A DNA stretch of 64,000 nt, from positions 150,810-214,809 of the forward strand of contig JAJQHJ010000024.1 in assembly GCA_021199795.1 (NCBI GenBank), written 5' to 3'. A program made the position numbers and the translations under genes. How positions within the stretch are numbered: position 1 is the first letter of the stretch; each line of letters begins with the position of its first letter. Shown piece after piece: positions 36,807-46,200 of the stretch. Under the pieces are notes generated by a model that saw only the letters and a program-made list of their open reading frames with translations, did not search any database and was not told the DNA's origin. The stretch comes from Oscillospiraceae bacterium (GTDB taxonomy: Bacteria; Bacillota; Clostridia; Oscillospirales; Ruminococcaceae).

Positions 36807-36835
36807 AGTGTACCATAAACCGTGGAGAATAGCAA
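36807..36835 (-). promoter_or_regulatory. Promoter of the GH5 gene
   Basis: Minus strand: TTGCTA (36835-36830), 17-nt spacer, TACACT (36812-36807). The -35 box adjoins the tRNA terminator. Confidence 0.65.
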
Positions 36836-36866
36836 GAAAAAATCCCCAAGCTTTTGCTCAGGGATT
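36836..36866 (-). terminator. Terminator of tRNA-Leu(GAG)
   Basis: Minus strand AATCCC (from 36866) pairs with GGGATT (ending 36841), with an inner GAGC/GCTT stem, then TTTTT. Confidence 0.75.
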
Positions 36867-36873
36867 CAAAAGT

Positions 36874-36957
36874 TGGTGCGGCAAGTGGGACTTGAACCCA
36901 CACGTCTATGACACACGCACCTCAAACGTGCCTGTCTGCCTATTCCAGCACTGCCGC
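36874..36957 (-). tRNA. tRNA-Leu, anticodon GAG
   Basis: 84 nt including an encoded CCA. The acceptor GCGGCAG pairs with the 3' end, the anticodon stem is CACGT/GCGTG with loop TTGAGGT, the T arm contains GGTTCAAGTCC, and there is a long variable arm as in class II tRNAs. It decodes CUC and CUU. Confidence 0.95.
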
Positions 36958-36988
36958 ATATATTGTCGCTGTCTCAAACAGCTTTATC

Positions 36989-37017
36989 ATTATAGCACCG
37001 TCTTGATGAATTGTCAA
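36989..37017 (-). promoter_or_regulatory. Promoter of tRNA-Leu(GAG)
   Basis: Minus strand: perfect TTGACA (37017-37012), 17-nt spacer, perfect TATAAT (36994-36989). Confidence 0.9.
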
Positions 37018-37076
37018 TACCAAATTTCAAAAAATTTTTTCTCCCCGCATGATTCGACTTTTTCATCAAGTAGTAC

Positions 37077-37105
37077 TTTACAAGCGGCAAAAATAATGCT
37101 ATAAT
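37077..37105 (+). promoter_or_regulatory. Promoter of the first SGNH hydrolase
   Basis: TTTACA 37077-37082, 17-nt spacer, TATAAT 37100-37105. Confidence 0.8.
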
Positions 37106-37138
37106 TTCTGTAATATCTCTCCGAGGGAGGACTTTTTC

Positions 37139-38386
37139 GTGTCTAAGATAAGAAGAATTTTGTCGGTAATTGTTTGTTTCACAGTTATACTAGCTGCATT
37201 TTCAGCTTGCGGAGAGACTGAAGTGGTGCTTCCCGATGAGGACGGCTGGGTAACAGCCTGGGCTGCGGCTCCTGAAGCTTCGGATGTCGACACCATTCCA
37301 TCAAACCCGGGTCTCAAGGGCAACACTGTCCGCGAGGTCATAAGATCAAGCATTTCCGGCGACACCATCACGATAACCTTATCCAATGAATACGGCTCGA
37401 TTCCGGTTGTCTTTGAAAGCGTGCATATAGCAAAGCTCCAGTCTTCCGGAAGTGACGCCATTGATACATCCACCGACACCGTTCTCACATTTGACGGCTC
37501 TGAAAGTGTAACGGTTGAAGCAGGGGAGACAGTCACCTGCGATGCCGTAAGCTTTGACGTTGAAGCACTTGAGGAAGTGGCGATCTCAATCAAGCTCGGC
37601 GACTACACCGGCGGAACCGTCACCTGCCACAAGCTCTCCAACCATTCAACATGGGTAACCGAGGGCAATTGCGTTTCGGATGAAAGCTTTTCGGCAGTAA
37701 AGGTAATGAGTAGCTGGTACTATATAACAAGGCTCGACGTCTGGAGCGAAGCGGGGACAAAGGCTATAGTCTGCCTTGGCGACTCAATCACTGATGGCGC
37801 ATGTTCGACCTATAACCAGTATCAATCCTGGTGCGACCAGCTCGCATATATGCTTAATTCAAATCCTAGCACCGATAATATCTCTGTCGTCAATATGGGT
37901 ATTTCGGGGAATATGCTCACCGGCGAATCGAGTGACACGGCAGTAAACCGCCTTACAAGGGACGTTCTCGAGGTTTCAGGAGTACGGTATGTCATACTCC
38001 TGATAGGTATAAACGACGTCGGAACCGCACAGGCGGACATTTCAGACGAAATGATAGAGTGCTATAAGGAGATTATCTCCCAATGTCATGCGGCAGGCTT
38101 AAAAGTCTATGCCGGAACTCTTACTCCTGTCAAGGGCAACTTCTACTATTCCGAGCTTCATGAGAAGATAAGGACAGCCGTCAACGAGTTCCTTTCTTCC
38201 GATGATTCCGGGTTTGACGGAGTGATAGATTTCGGAGGAGCTATCGCCAGCAAGGAGGACTCAGCCCAGATGGCAGATGAGTATAACGGCTCCACCTCTG
38301 ACTATCTCCATCCGGGAGACGCGGGATATAAAAAAATGGCGGAAGAAGCCTACAATTCTCTGCTGAGTTTCTGGTCGATAACATAA
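37139..38386 (+). CDS. SGNH/GDSL esterase lipoprotein 1
   Basis: 415 residues from GTG 37139 (GGGAGG eight bases upstream). A signal peptide ends in AFSACG, a probable lipobox. A beta-rich N-terminal domain precedes the SGNH fold: block I CLGDSITDGA (Ser216), block II NMGISGN, block III GINDVG and block V DYLHPGD with the catalytic Asp/His. Such enzymes remove acetyl or other acyl groups from plant polysaccharides or bacterial glycans. It is the first of three tandem paralogues; the shared N-terminal module begins GWVTAWAAAPEAS. It has its own promoter and terminator. The natural substrate is not evident; acetylxylan fits the neighbourhood. Confidence 0.87.
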   Translation: MSKIRRILSVIVCFTVILAAFSACGETEVVLPDEDGWVTAWAAAPEASDVDTIPSNPGLKGNTVREVIRSSISGDTITITLSNEYGSIPVVFESVHIAKLQSSGSDAIDTSTDTVLTFDGSESVTVEAGETVTCDAVSFDVEALEEVAISIKLGDYTGGTVTCHKLSNHSTWVTEGNCVSDESFSAVKVMSSWYYITRLDVWSEAGTKAIVCLGDSITDGACSTYNQYQSWCDQLAYMLNSNPSTDNISVVNMGISGNMLTGESSDTAVNRLTRDVLEVSGVRYVILLIGINDVGTAQADISDEMIECYKEIISQCHAAGLKVYAGTLTPVKGNFYYSELHEKIRTAVNEFLSSDDSGFDGVIDFGGAIASKEDSAQMADEYNGSTSDYLHPGDAGYKKMAEEAYNSLLSFWSIT

Positions 38387-38413
38387 CGCCTTGTGGAGGC
38401 TGATATTTGAAGA

Positions 38414-38448
38414 GCAAAACACCGTGTGGATTCCATGCGGTGTTTTGC
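38414..38448 (+). terminator. Terminator after SGNH esterase 1
   Basis: GCAAAACACCG pairs with CGGTGTTTTGC; the tail TATATTTGATATTT is only moderately U-rich. Confidence 0.7.
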
Positions 38449-38459
38449 TATATTTGATA

Positions 38460-38488
38460 TTTACATTTCTTCGTTTTTATGTTACAAT
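38460..38488 (+). promoter_or_regulatory. Promoter of SGNH esterases 2 and 3
   Basis: TTTACA 38460-38465, 17-nt spacer, TACAAT 38483-38488. Confidence 0.75.
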
Positions 38489-38525
38489 ATACTTTACATA
38501 ACGTTTGAAAGGAACGGTTTATATT

Positions 38526-39830
38526 ATGACAAAGAAATTGCGCCGTTTTCTGGCACTCATGCTGGCTCTGATGATGGCACTCACCATGCTGACATCATGC
38601 GGAAGCACAGAAGCAGAAAACGACACCGATGTAACGGAGGATGAGGAAAATATGACAGAAGTAAGTGATGAGACAACCGAGGCGGAAGCCTGGCTTGCCG
38701 CCTGGGGTACATCCATGCAGACCGTCTGGTCTTCGGACACAATCCCAAGTGAGGCGACAAGCGGCGAGACTGTAACCATTCGCCAGCAGATAAGACCCTC
38801 TGTATCTGGCGAGGAACTCAGATTCACGCTTTCAAACCAGTACGGAAGCACCGATCTCGTAATCGACAGCATGGAAATTGCCGTGCTTCTTGACTGCACC
38901 AGCTACGAAATCGACACTGACAGTTCCGTCGCAGTAACCTATGAGGGAAGCACCACTATAACCGTCCCGGCGGGTGAGACCATAGTCACGGATTCAGTCG
39001 AGTTCCCTTATTCAGCACTTGACGACATAGCTGTTTCTATGGAAATAAGCTCTATGCCCTCGACAATCACTCTTCACCGTGCTTCACGCTGCACCAACTG
39101 GATTATAACCGGTTCCCACGTGGGCGACAACGACTGGTCGGGAGCATCCACCTATGCAATGTGGTACTTCCTCTCGGTCATGGACGTGATGGCTGACCCC
39201 GACTGCGCGGCAATAGTCTGCCTTGGAGATTCACTCACCGACGGCGCAAGCATCACAGAGAACTCGTTCACCCGTTATACTGACACCCTTATGGAGCTCA
39301 TGCAGGCTGATGATGAATTAAGCAGCTACTCTATTATAAATATGGGCGTCGGCGGAACTCCATTCTTGGGAACATACGACAACTCAACTGGCTTGGGAAG
39401 AGTAACGAGAGATATCGTTAACATTTCCGGAGTCAAATATTGCGTTGTTCTGATGGGGGTAAACGACATCGGAGGTGCGTCAACAGATATTTCAGCTGAC
39501 ATCATTGCCGGTTATGAATCACTCGTCGAGCAGTGCCACGAAGCTGGAATCCAGGTTATCGGCTGCACAATAACTCCTTTCAACGGCAACAGCTACTATT
39601 CTGAGCTCCATGAGCAGATCCGCCTCACCGTGAATGAATACATCATGTCTGATGATTCCGCATTCGACGGCTATGTTGATCTTGCATCAGCAGTTGCTTC
39701 CGAATCGGATTCCTCGAAGATGGATTCAAAATATGTCTCCACCTGGAACGACTATCTCCACTTCAATGCCACCGGATATGGGCTTCTCGGAACCACTATT
39801 TATAACTATCTTAAGGACTTTATTTCGTAA
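38526..39830 (+). CDS. SGNH/GDSL esterase lipoprotein 2
   Basis: 434 residues. The signal peptide ends in MLTSCGS (lipobox), followed by an acidic Thr/Glu linker, then the same beta-rich module (AAWGTSMQTVWSSD) and SGNH domain as its neighbours. Blocks are CLGDSLTDGA, NMGVGGT, GVNDIGG and DYLHFNATG. Block II has Thr where the others have Asn (GGT versus GGN or SGN), and block V reads HFN in place of HP, so oxyanion-hole geometry or specificity may differ. It shares a transcript with esterase 3, which starts 13 bases later. Confidence 0.87.
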   Translation: MTKKLRRFLALMLALMMALTMLTSCGSTEAENDTDVTEDEENMTEVSDETTEAEAWLAAWGTSMQTVWSSDTIPSEATSGETVTIRQQIRPSVSGEELRFTLSNQYGSTDLVIDSMEIAVLLDCTSYEIDTDSSVAVTYEGSTTITVPAGETIVTDSVEFPYSALDDIAVSMEISSMPSTITLHRASRCTNWIITGSHVGDNDWSGASTYAMWYFLSVMDVMADPDCAAIVCLGDSLTDGASITENSFTRYTDTLMELMQADDELSSYSIINMGVGGTPFLGTYDNSTGLGRVTRDIVNISGVKYCVVLMGVNDIGGASTDISADIIAGYESLVEQCHEAGIQVIGCTITPFNGNSYYSELHEQIRLTVNEYIMSDDSAFDGYVDLASAVASESDSSKMDSKYVSTWNDYLHFNATGYGLLGTTIYNYLKDFIS

Positions 39831-39843
39831 GGAGTGTTTTTAA

Positions 39844-41115
39844 ATGATAAAACCAGTTGCAAAAAGGCTTTTGAGCCTCATGTTAGCGGCTATCCTGCTT
39901 GTTGGAGCAACCGGCTGTGAAAGCAGCACCGTGGGAGCCAGCATAGTAGAAGAGGATGGCTGGTTCACAACCTGGGGAACTGCCATGCTCACAGCGAGTG
40001 CAGATGAAACGCCCACGAGCCCGTCTCTCAAGCAGAATACCTGCCGCCAGCAGGTGAGAGTCTCCATCGGCGGAGACAAGATCAGGATCACCCTCTCGAA
40101 TGAGTATGGCGACATTCCCTTGAACATCGAGTCGGTTCATATCGCTCATCTTGTCGACTCTTCCTCTTCAACAATCGATACCTCGACCGACACCGTCATC
40201 ACCTTTAACGGCGGCTCGGAAAGCGTCGACCTTTCAGGCGGGGAGAAGATAGTTTCCGATGAAGTCGATTTCAGCTTCGACGCTCTCGACTGCCTGGCAA
40301 TCACCATCAAGTTCGGTAACTATGTTGGCGGAACCATCACCTGCCACACAGCTGCCAGATGCTCAACCTGGATAGTTGAGGGCGACCATGTTTCTGATGA
40401 GACCCTGACCGGCGCATCTGTCATGACCTCCACCTACTACATTGAAAGTGTCGAGACCTGGGCGGAAGCCGGAACAAAGACTGTTGTCTGCATCGGCGAC
40501 TCCATCACAGACGGCGCAAGCTCAACCGACAATGGCTACTGCCGCTATCCCGACACCCTCATGGAACTCTTAGCGGCAGATGACAGCGTAGGAAACGTTG
40601 CAGTCGTCAACAAGGGAATCGGAGGAAACGCAGTATTCGGCGGCTTGGGCGACGCACTTGTCGACCGCTTCCAGAGGGACGTTATAGACGTTCTTGCCGA
40701 CACAACAGGTGAAAGATACTGCATCCTCCTCATCGGCATCAACGACATCGGTTACGAGTCGGAAGACCTTTCTGAGAGCATAATCGACGCCTATGAAGAG
40801 CTAATAGAGCTCTGCCATGAGAACGACATCCTCATCTATGCCGGAACCCTGACGCCAATCGAGGGCAGTACCTACTATAGTGAGCTCCACGATGAGACGA
40901 GAGTAGCCCTTAACGAATATATCCGTTCAAGCAAGTCGAAATTCGACGGCTACATTGACTTCGACCTGGCTCTTCAGGATCCCGACAACACCTCGAAGCT
41001 ACTCGACGACTACGTTTCCGTCTGGAACGACTATCTCCACCCGAACGACGCCGGCTATGCCGAAATGGGTGAGACGGCGTATGAATTCCTGAAAGAGATT
41101 TTAGCGGCAGAATAA
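39844..41115 (+). CDS. SGNH/GDSL esterase lipoprotein 3
   Basis: 423 residues. Signal peptide with LVGATGCES (lipobox), then the module beginning GWFTTWGTAMLTAS and an SGNH domain: CIGDSITDGA, NKGIGGN, GINDIG and DYLHPNDAGY, all canonical. AAGGAG lies nine bases before the ATG. It is closest to esterase 1 in its C-terminal blocks and to esterase 2 in its tryptophan-rich N-terminus. The three genes are a recent-looking family expansion, probably for deacylating plant cell-wall polymers. Confidence 0.88.
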   Translation: MIKPVAKRLLSLMLAAILLVGATGCESSTVGASIVEEDGWFTTWGTAMLTASADETPTSPSLKQNTCRQQVRVSIGGDKIRITLSNEYGDIPLNIESVHIAHLVDSSSSTIDTSTDTVITFNGGSESVDLSGGEKIVSDEVDFSFDALDCLAITIKFGNYVGGTITCHTAARCSTWIVEGDHVSDETLTGASVMTSTYYIESVETWAEAGTKTVVCIGDSITDGASSTDNGYCRYPDTLMELLAADDSVGNVAVVNKGIGGNAVFGGLGDALVDRFQRDVIDVLADTTGERYCILLIGINDIGYESEDLSESIIDAYEELIELCHENDILIYAGTLTPIEGSTYYSELHDETRVALNEYIRSSKSKFDGYIDFDLALQDPDNTSKLLDDYVSVWNDYLHPNDAGYAEMGETAYEFLKEILAAE

Positions 41116-41121
41116 AAAATA

Positions 41122-41152
41122 ACCGGCTTGGATAACCAAGCCGGTATTTTTC
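41122..41152 (+). terminator. Bidirectional terminator between esterase 3 and fba
   Basis: ACCGGCTTGG (41122-41131), loop ATAA, CCAAGCCGGT (41136-41145), then ATTTTTCT; an A-run on the left serves the minus strand. Confidence 0.92.
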
Positions 41153-41166
41153 TGTGAAACGGATTA

Positions 41167-42030
41167 TCAAGCCTTGCCGATGCAGCCGAACATGTCCATC
41201 TTTTCTCTGACAGTGTCCTTGATGGCTTCTACGCCGGGAGCCAGAACCTTTCTCGGGTCAAAGCCCTTGCCGGTGAGATCCTTGCCCTCTTCGATGTACT
41301 CACGAACCTTAGCTGTGAATGCGATCTGGCACTCGGTGTTTACGTTGATCTTTGCAACGCCGAGGGAGATTGCTTTCTTTACCTGCTCAGCCGGGATTCC
41401 GGTGCCGCCGTGGAGTACGAGAGGCATATCGCCGACAGCAGCCTTGATGGCTTCGAGAGTGCTAAACGAAAGACCAGACCAGTTCTCAGGATACTTGCCG
41501 TGGATATTGCCGATGCCAGCAGCGAGCATTGTAACGCCGAGGTCAGCAATTTGCTTGCACTCAGCAGGGTCAGCACATTCGCCCATAGCCACAACGCCGT
41601 CTTCCTCACCGCCGATAGCTCCAACCTCAGCTTCGAGGGAAATTCCCAGGATGTCGCAGGTGTTTACAAGAGCAGTGGTGAGCTTGATGTTTTCTTCGAT
41701 AGGATAATGCGAGCCGTCGAACATGATGGAACTGAAACCAGCATTGATGCACTTCTTTGCACCCTCAAATGTGCCGTGATCGAGGTGAAGAGCTACAGGA
41801 ACAGTGATTCCCAGTTCGTTGATCATACCCTTGACCATTCCGACAATAGTGGTATAGCCGCACATATACTTTCCGGCACCCTCGGAAACACCGAGGATAA
41901 CAGGAGCCTTGAGCTCCTCAGCTGTCTGGAGTACAGCCTTTGTCCATTCAAGATTGTTGATGTTGAACTGACCGACGCCATAATGACCGTCGCGAGCCTT
42001 GTTCAGCATGTCCTTTGCAGATACGAGCAT
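41167..42030 (-). CDS. fba: Class II fructose-bisphosphate aldolase
   Basis: 287 residues, typical for the zinc-dependent class. It splits fructose-1,6-bisphosphate in glycolysis. Zinc and phosphate sites: HLDHGTFEGAKKCI, SLEAEVGAIGGEEDG, GNIHGKYP, LVLHGGTGIP and INVNTECQ. GGAGG is eight bases before the ATG. It is monocistronic with its own promoter; eno lies 11 kb away. Confidence 0.96.
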   Translation of the reverse strand: MLVSAKDMLNKARDGHYGVGQFNINNLEWTKAVLQTAEELKAPVILGVSEGAGKYMCGYTTIVGMVKGMINELGITVPVALHLDHGTFEGAKKCINAGFSSIMFDGSHYPIEENIKLTTALVNTCDILGISLEAEVGAIGGEEDGVVAMGECADPAECKQIADLGVTMLAAGIGNIHGKYPENWSGLSFSTLEAIKAAVGDMPLVLHGGTGIPAEQVKKAISLGVAKINVNTECQIAFTAKVREYIEEGKDLTGKGFDPRKVLAPGVEAIKDTVREKMDMFGCIGKA

Positions 42031-42096
42031 TAATATTACCTCCGTTTATAGTAGTAGGACTAGCCATGTAGCCCCAAAAGTAAACTTACGAGTATC

Positions 42097-42125
42097 ATTA
42101 TACACTATTTCGTGTCGGTTTGCAA
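42097..42125 (-). promoter_or_regulatory. Promoter of fba
   Basis: Minus strand: TTGCAA (42125-42120), 17-nt spacer, TATAAT (42102-42097). Confidence 0.8.
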
Positions 42126-42168
42126 TGGGTAATTTTAAATTGTAGGGGCGGATATTATTCGCTTGCGT

Positions 42169-42471
42169 TCAGTTCCTCACCCGTTCCACCGGCACAAACT
42201 TAATCTCCATTCTCATCCCAAGACCCTCCGCGAGTCTTTGAAGAGTTCTCAGTGAGGGATTTCCCTTGCCTTGTTCAAGCTTGCTGATGTCGCTCTGATT
42301 TATTCCAGTACGCTTTGAAAGCTCCTGCTGGGTAATTCCAGACACATTCCTGGCATTTATCAAAGCTCTTTTGATCTCAAATTCAGACTCCAGCGCATCA
42401 TACTCTGCCTTGACCTCGGGGTCTTTAAGCTGTTCAGCTAAGAAGTCTTTGTAGTTTGTGTATTCATTCAT
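42169..42471 (-). CDS. XRE-type antitoxin (HigA-like)
   Basis: 100 residues. A 35-residue N-terminal extension is followed by a Cro/C1 helix-turn-helix (ITQQELSKRTGINQSDISKL, then RTLQRLAEGLG). Its start overlaps the toxin stop by one base (TAATG), the toxin-first order of higBA. It should neutralise the toxin and repress the promoter at about 42860. Confidence 0.88.
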   Translation of the reverse strand: MNEYTNYKDFLAEQLKDPEVKAEYDALESEFEIKRALINARNVSGITQQELSKRTGINQSDISKLEQGKGNPSLRTLQRLAEGLGMRMEIKFVPVERVRN

Positions 42472-42818
42472 TACAGATTCTCCTCTCTGTTCAAAAAATC
42501 CGCACGATATCTTTTGGCTCGTTCTATCATATTTGATGGCGTCTTTTGGGTTTTCTTTATAAATCCGTTCGTGAGCACAGCCTTGTCTCCGACATAGAAA
42601 AAGTACAGAACTCTTGAGATGTCGTTTCCTTGCTGTATTCTAAGCTCGAAGATCCCGTCACCGAGAGATTTTGAATCGGGCTCTCTCAACATATGTCCAA
42701 ACTCAGAAAGCAGGTCAATAGTCCGGTAAACCCTCGCCCGCATTTTCGGCTCCAGACTGAGTATAAATTCCTTTACGGGCTCTTCGCCGTCTGCTGTCCT
42801 ATAAAATATTATGTCCAT
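42471..42818 (-). CDS. RelE/HigB-type toxin (phage-derived Gp49-like)
   Basis: 115 residues. MDIIFYRTADGEEPVKEFI, then KSLGDGIFELRIQQGNDISR, VLYFFYVG and LTNGFIKKTQKTP match the HigB/Gp49 family of ribosome-dependent mRNA interferases. I set the start at ATG 42818, downstream of GAGGTGG; a GTG four codons earlier lacks a ribosome site. It pairs with the HigA-like gene as a type II toxin-antitoxin module. Confidence 0.88.
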   Translation of the reverse strand: MDIIFYRTADGEEPVKEFILSLEPKMRARVYRTIDLLSEFGHMLREPDSKSLGDGIFELRIQQGNDISRVLYFFYVGDKAVLTNGFIKKTQKTPSNMIERAKRYRADFLNREENL

Positions 42819-42858
42819 CCTGCCTGCCACCTCATTTATTTGTTTTATCCCATATCAG

Positions 42859-42901
42859 TATATCACTTAATGTCGTCTGTGTCAACTGTGCAACCTGCAC
42901 A
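42859..42901 (-). promoter_or_regulatory. Promoter of the higBA-like operon with flanking palindrome
   Basis: Minus strand: TTGACA at 42886-42881, 17-nt spacer, TATACT at 42863-42858 (approximate to one base). The palindrome TGTGCAGGTTGCACA (42901-42887) abuts the -35 box and may be the HigA operator. A close copy lies at 13749-13765. Confidence 0.65.
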
Positions 42902-42959
42902 AATCCTCCCTCAATTTTTGTGCACTTTTAACAAATCGAAATTAATTCTCCTATACCTC

Positions 42960-42988
42960 TTGCATTTCGGGTCAAAAAATGTTACGAT
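42960..42988 (+). promoter_or_regulatory. Promoter of the large surface protein gene
   Basis: TTGCAT 42960-42965, 17-nt spacer, TACGAT 42983-42988. It gives a leader of about 225 nt. Confidence 0.65.
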
Positions 42989-42994
42989 ATAGAC

Positions 42995-43168
42995 GTATTT
43001 AGGAACGCAAATATTCTGCGTTTCTAACCAGGTGAGAACTTGGCGGGGGGTACTTCCTCTTACGTGCAAAATTTTTTTGGGATTTTCTTTCCAGAAAGTG
43101 AGCCCGGCAGACGCAATAGTACCCAATTACAACCTCCGAACACGACACGTGCTTTGGAGGCTTTTTTC
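42995..43168 (+). promoter_or_regulatory. Structured RNA leader ending in a terminator; possible riboswitch of unknown class
   Basis: Elements in order: hairpin AACGCA/TGCGTT (43004-43022); stem CCAGGT-GAGA-ACTTGG with a GNRA loop (43028-43043); a long-range helix GGGTACT (43048-43054) with AGTACCC (43118-43124); then a terminator CCTCC/GGAGG with inner CACG/CGTG (43133-43160) and CTTTTTT. The terminator lies about 50 nt before the coding start. I do not recognise any standard riboswitch consensus. Confidence 0.6.
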
Positions 43169-43219
43169 TATATTCAATCCTCCTTAGACGGTCTAAAAGA
43201 CATTTTTGAGGAAATTTTT

Positions 43220-46200
43220 ATGGCAAAAAAACTCTTGTGCGTTCTTCTGAGCGTGCTGATGGTTGTGACGATGCTTCCGACAGGAGTATTCGCTGATACA
43301 AGCAATTTTGACTACATCTATGTCGCCGGAGTAAACATTCTTGAAGCTGAGAACTACACGGTAGCATGCGGCGATGGTATTGCAGTTTATGATCCCGACA
43401 CAGACACGATCACTCTGACCAATGCTACTATTACTGCTGCTATCGCTACCGGCTCATATTACTATGGCATATATGCTTATGCTTCAACAGCGCCGGATAA
43501 CGGGCTGACTATCAAGCTTGTTGGTGACAACACAATTGTCACCGCTGGCGGAGGCAGTCGTGAGTATGGCATATATGTGTCTAATACCGGTCTCAACATA
43601 ACAAGCGAAAGCGGCGGGACGCTGACAATGAGTGGCTCATTCTACTATGGTATATACAATAAGACGCTGAGTATCTCTGACTGCACTATTTCACTTTCGG
43701 GTGTTACCAATAGCGCAATATACATAAGTAGTGGCACTATAAATATCGATAATTTAACCTTAACGATAGCCAATAACGGAGGATACGGAATTCGCGGTAC
43801 ACAAACTGCTGTCAGTATTTCGAATTCAGCCATTGATATTTCCGGAACCACAAACTATTGCATGTACGCCTCAGGCACGAATACTGCCACGATTGCGGAT
43901 TCAGTTGTCACATGTATAAATAATTCAACAAGCAATGCTGCTATCTATTTCTATAAACTCAATGTAAGCGGAAACTCGACAGTCGTCGCTGCCAATTGCG
44001 GCTTAAGGCTCACTGGTGGTGACTTGGTTCTTGATTCATCATCCTCTGTCATTTATGTTGGTTCAAGCGCCGATGATGCCACTGAGTATGCAAGCTATAC
44101 TGAGAAAACTACAATTACAGCTGATGATATAGGATATAAGACATATGCCTATCTGGCTATAACTACTGAGGAACCTACCGAGGTTTCCGCTTCCGTTACT
44201 TGGAGTGACACTGAGTCTCACGATGCAGTAACACTTACTCTTAACAATGGTACTGAGGATGTTGCAACCGTTGAGTTGTCGGATGACAATAGCTGGGCTG
44301 GAGAATTCTCTGCAGTTCTTGATGATACTCTCACCTACACTGTCACTGCTACCGAAGTTGAGGGTTACACTTACGAGGTAACTGGAGATACTACAGAGGG
44401 CTTTGTAGTCACCTACACTGCTGACGAGGAAGAAGAGTCAAATGAACTCCGCGGTATTTATGGTGGATATGGAAGTTCATATAATCAGGAAACTGATTCC
44501 TATTCCATTCTTTGCACTGATGACCTGACTTCCTCTCAGAAAGAGGCTACAGTCGGAACAACTTCTGTTAAGTTCTACTTTGATGGAAATTCCGATTTTG
44601 CATCCAATCTTCAGTATCAGGTTGCATATGGCACGGTTTATCTCTGGAATTTCCTTGACGGTTTGGTTTCAACCGGTCAATATGCAGATGGCAACACCCT
44701 TGCTATGACTGGCAACTCAGTTTCTTATCCTTTGTCTATCACTTCTGTAGATGATGCATATTCAATTACCGCAGGAACTGGCTGGACATATGATGCTGAT
44801 AACCCCGTATGGATCATAACCAAGATCGAATTCTTAGACAGCTCAGGCAACGTACTTCTCACTCTTACCGAATTCTCTAGCGAGGATGAAGAGGATGAGA
44901 CCGACTATACTTTCCCGATTGAGGATGTTGAGTTTGCAACCTCCGGCTGGAGCACCACTTATGATTCAACCACCGGCGTTGCTACATTCGGCAGCTGGAC
45001 TGGTTTGGACTGGTGGTTCGGTTCAAGCAGCACATTGGAGCTTTCTGAACTTACAATCACCGCTACCAGCGACATTGATTGGCAGGTGGTAGTTGAGTAT
45101 GTTGATGGCACTACTTCCACAACTGTATCTGCATCTGATGGCACCTGCACTGTAACTCCTGAGGCTACAGCAATCAGCCAGATTTATGTTCAGTCCAAGG
45201 CTGCTGGAGATATAGCATTCACAAGCGTTACCTACACTCTCGCTGAAGAGGACAGCGGCGACGAGACCACAACTCTGGTTGAGGATGTTGACATCTCAAC
45301 CTCTGGCTGGAGCTATACCTACGATGCAACAACCGGAACTATCACGTTCTCAGAAGCCTGGGCTGGCTGCGGCTGGTGGTTTGGCTCCTCAAGCGAGTTG
45401 ATTCTTTCCGAATTCGCAGTCACCACTGGTAACGAAATGACCTATCAGGTAGTTGTTGAGTATGTTGACGGCACATCTTCCACTACAGTAGTTTCCAGCT
45501 CTGACGGCACCTGCACTGTAACCCCTGAGGCAACTACAATCAAGCAGATTTACATCCAGGGATATGCTGCTGGCGACCTCACAGTAACCGGCGTTACCTA
45601 CACTATCGCCGAGGAAGACAATGGCACTGAGTACCTGCTCGCATTCGACGTTATGGAGACCACAAACTGGGGCGGCGACTGGTGGATTTCCGGCACCGAG
45701 GTCAATGGTTATTCCGACGGCAGTTCTTCTGTCACTGTAACCTTGACCGATATTTCCGGACTCACTGGTTCAACCTACCTCGTAGAAAATGCTTCAGAGA
45801 TTCTTCTCACTAACTCTGGTGCCGATCTTGAGGATGTTGTAGTCGTCTTCTCCGGAACTGTAAACGGCGAGACAGTTACATACACCTACACAGTTGGCGA
45901 TGCTGCAAGCGGCGAAAACACAATAGTTGTCAATCCCGTAAGCTCTGACCTTTACACCTTGCTCACTACAGGCACCGATGTTACAGCAACCATTACTTTC
46001 ACCGTCTCAACCGGATCTTCTGGCAGCGGCTCCGGCAGTGGTTCATCTGCACTCGTCACCGACAGCGCACGCTTCATCTATGTCAATGACACCTATCATG
46101 CAATCGTGCTCAACGGTCACTTCATCACAATAGCTCACAGCGATTCCAATGGCGACGGCTATTGCGACGGCTGCTACTACTATATGGGAACTGACGACGA

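Noticed and set aside
36465..36818. Val/Ser-rich plus-strand frame
   Set aside because: It is the complement of the Thr-rich linker and signal peptide of the GH5 gene.
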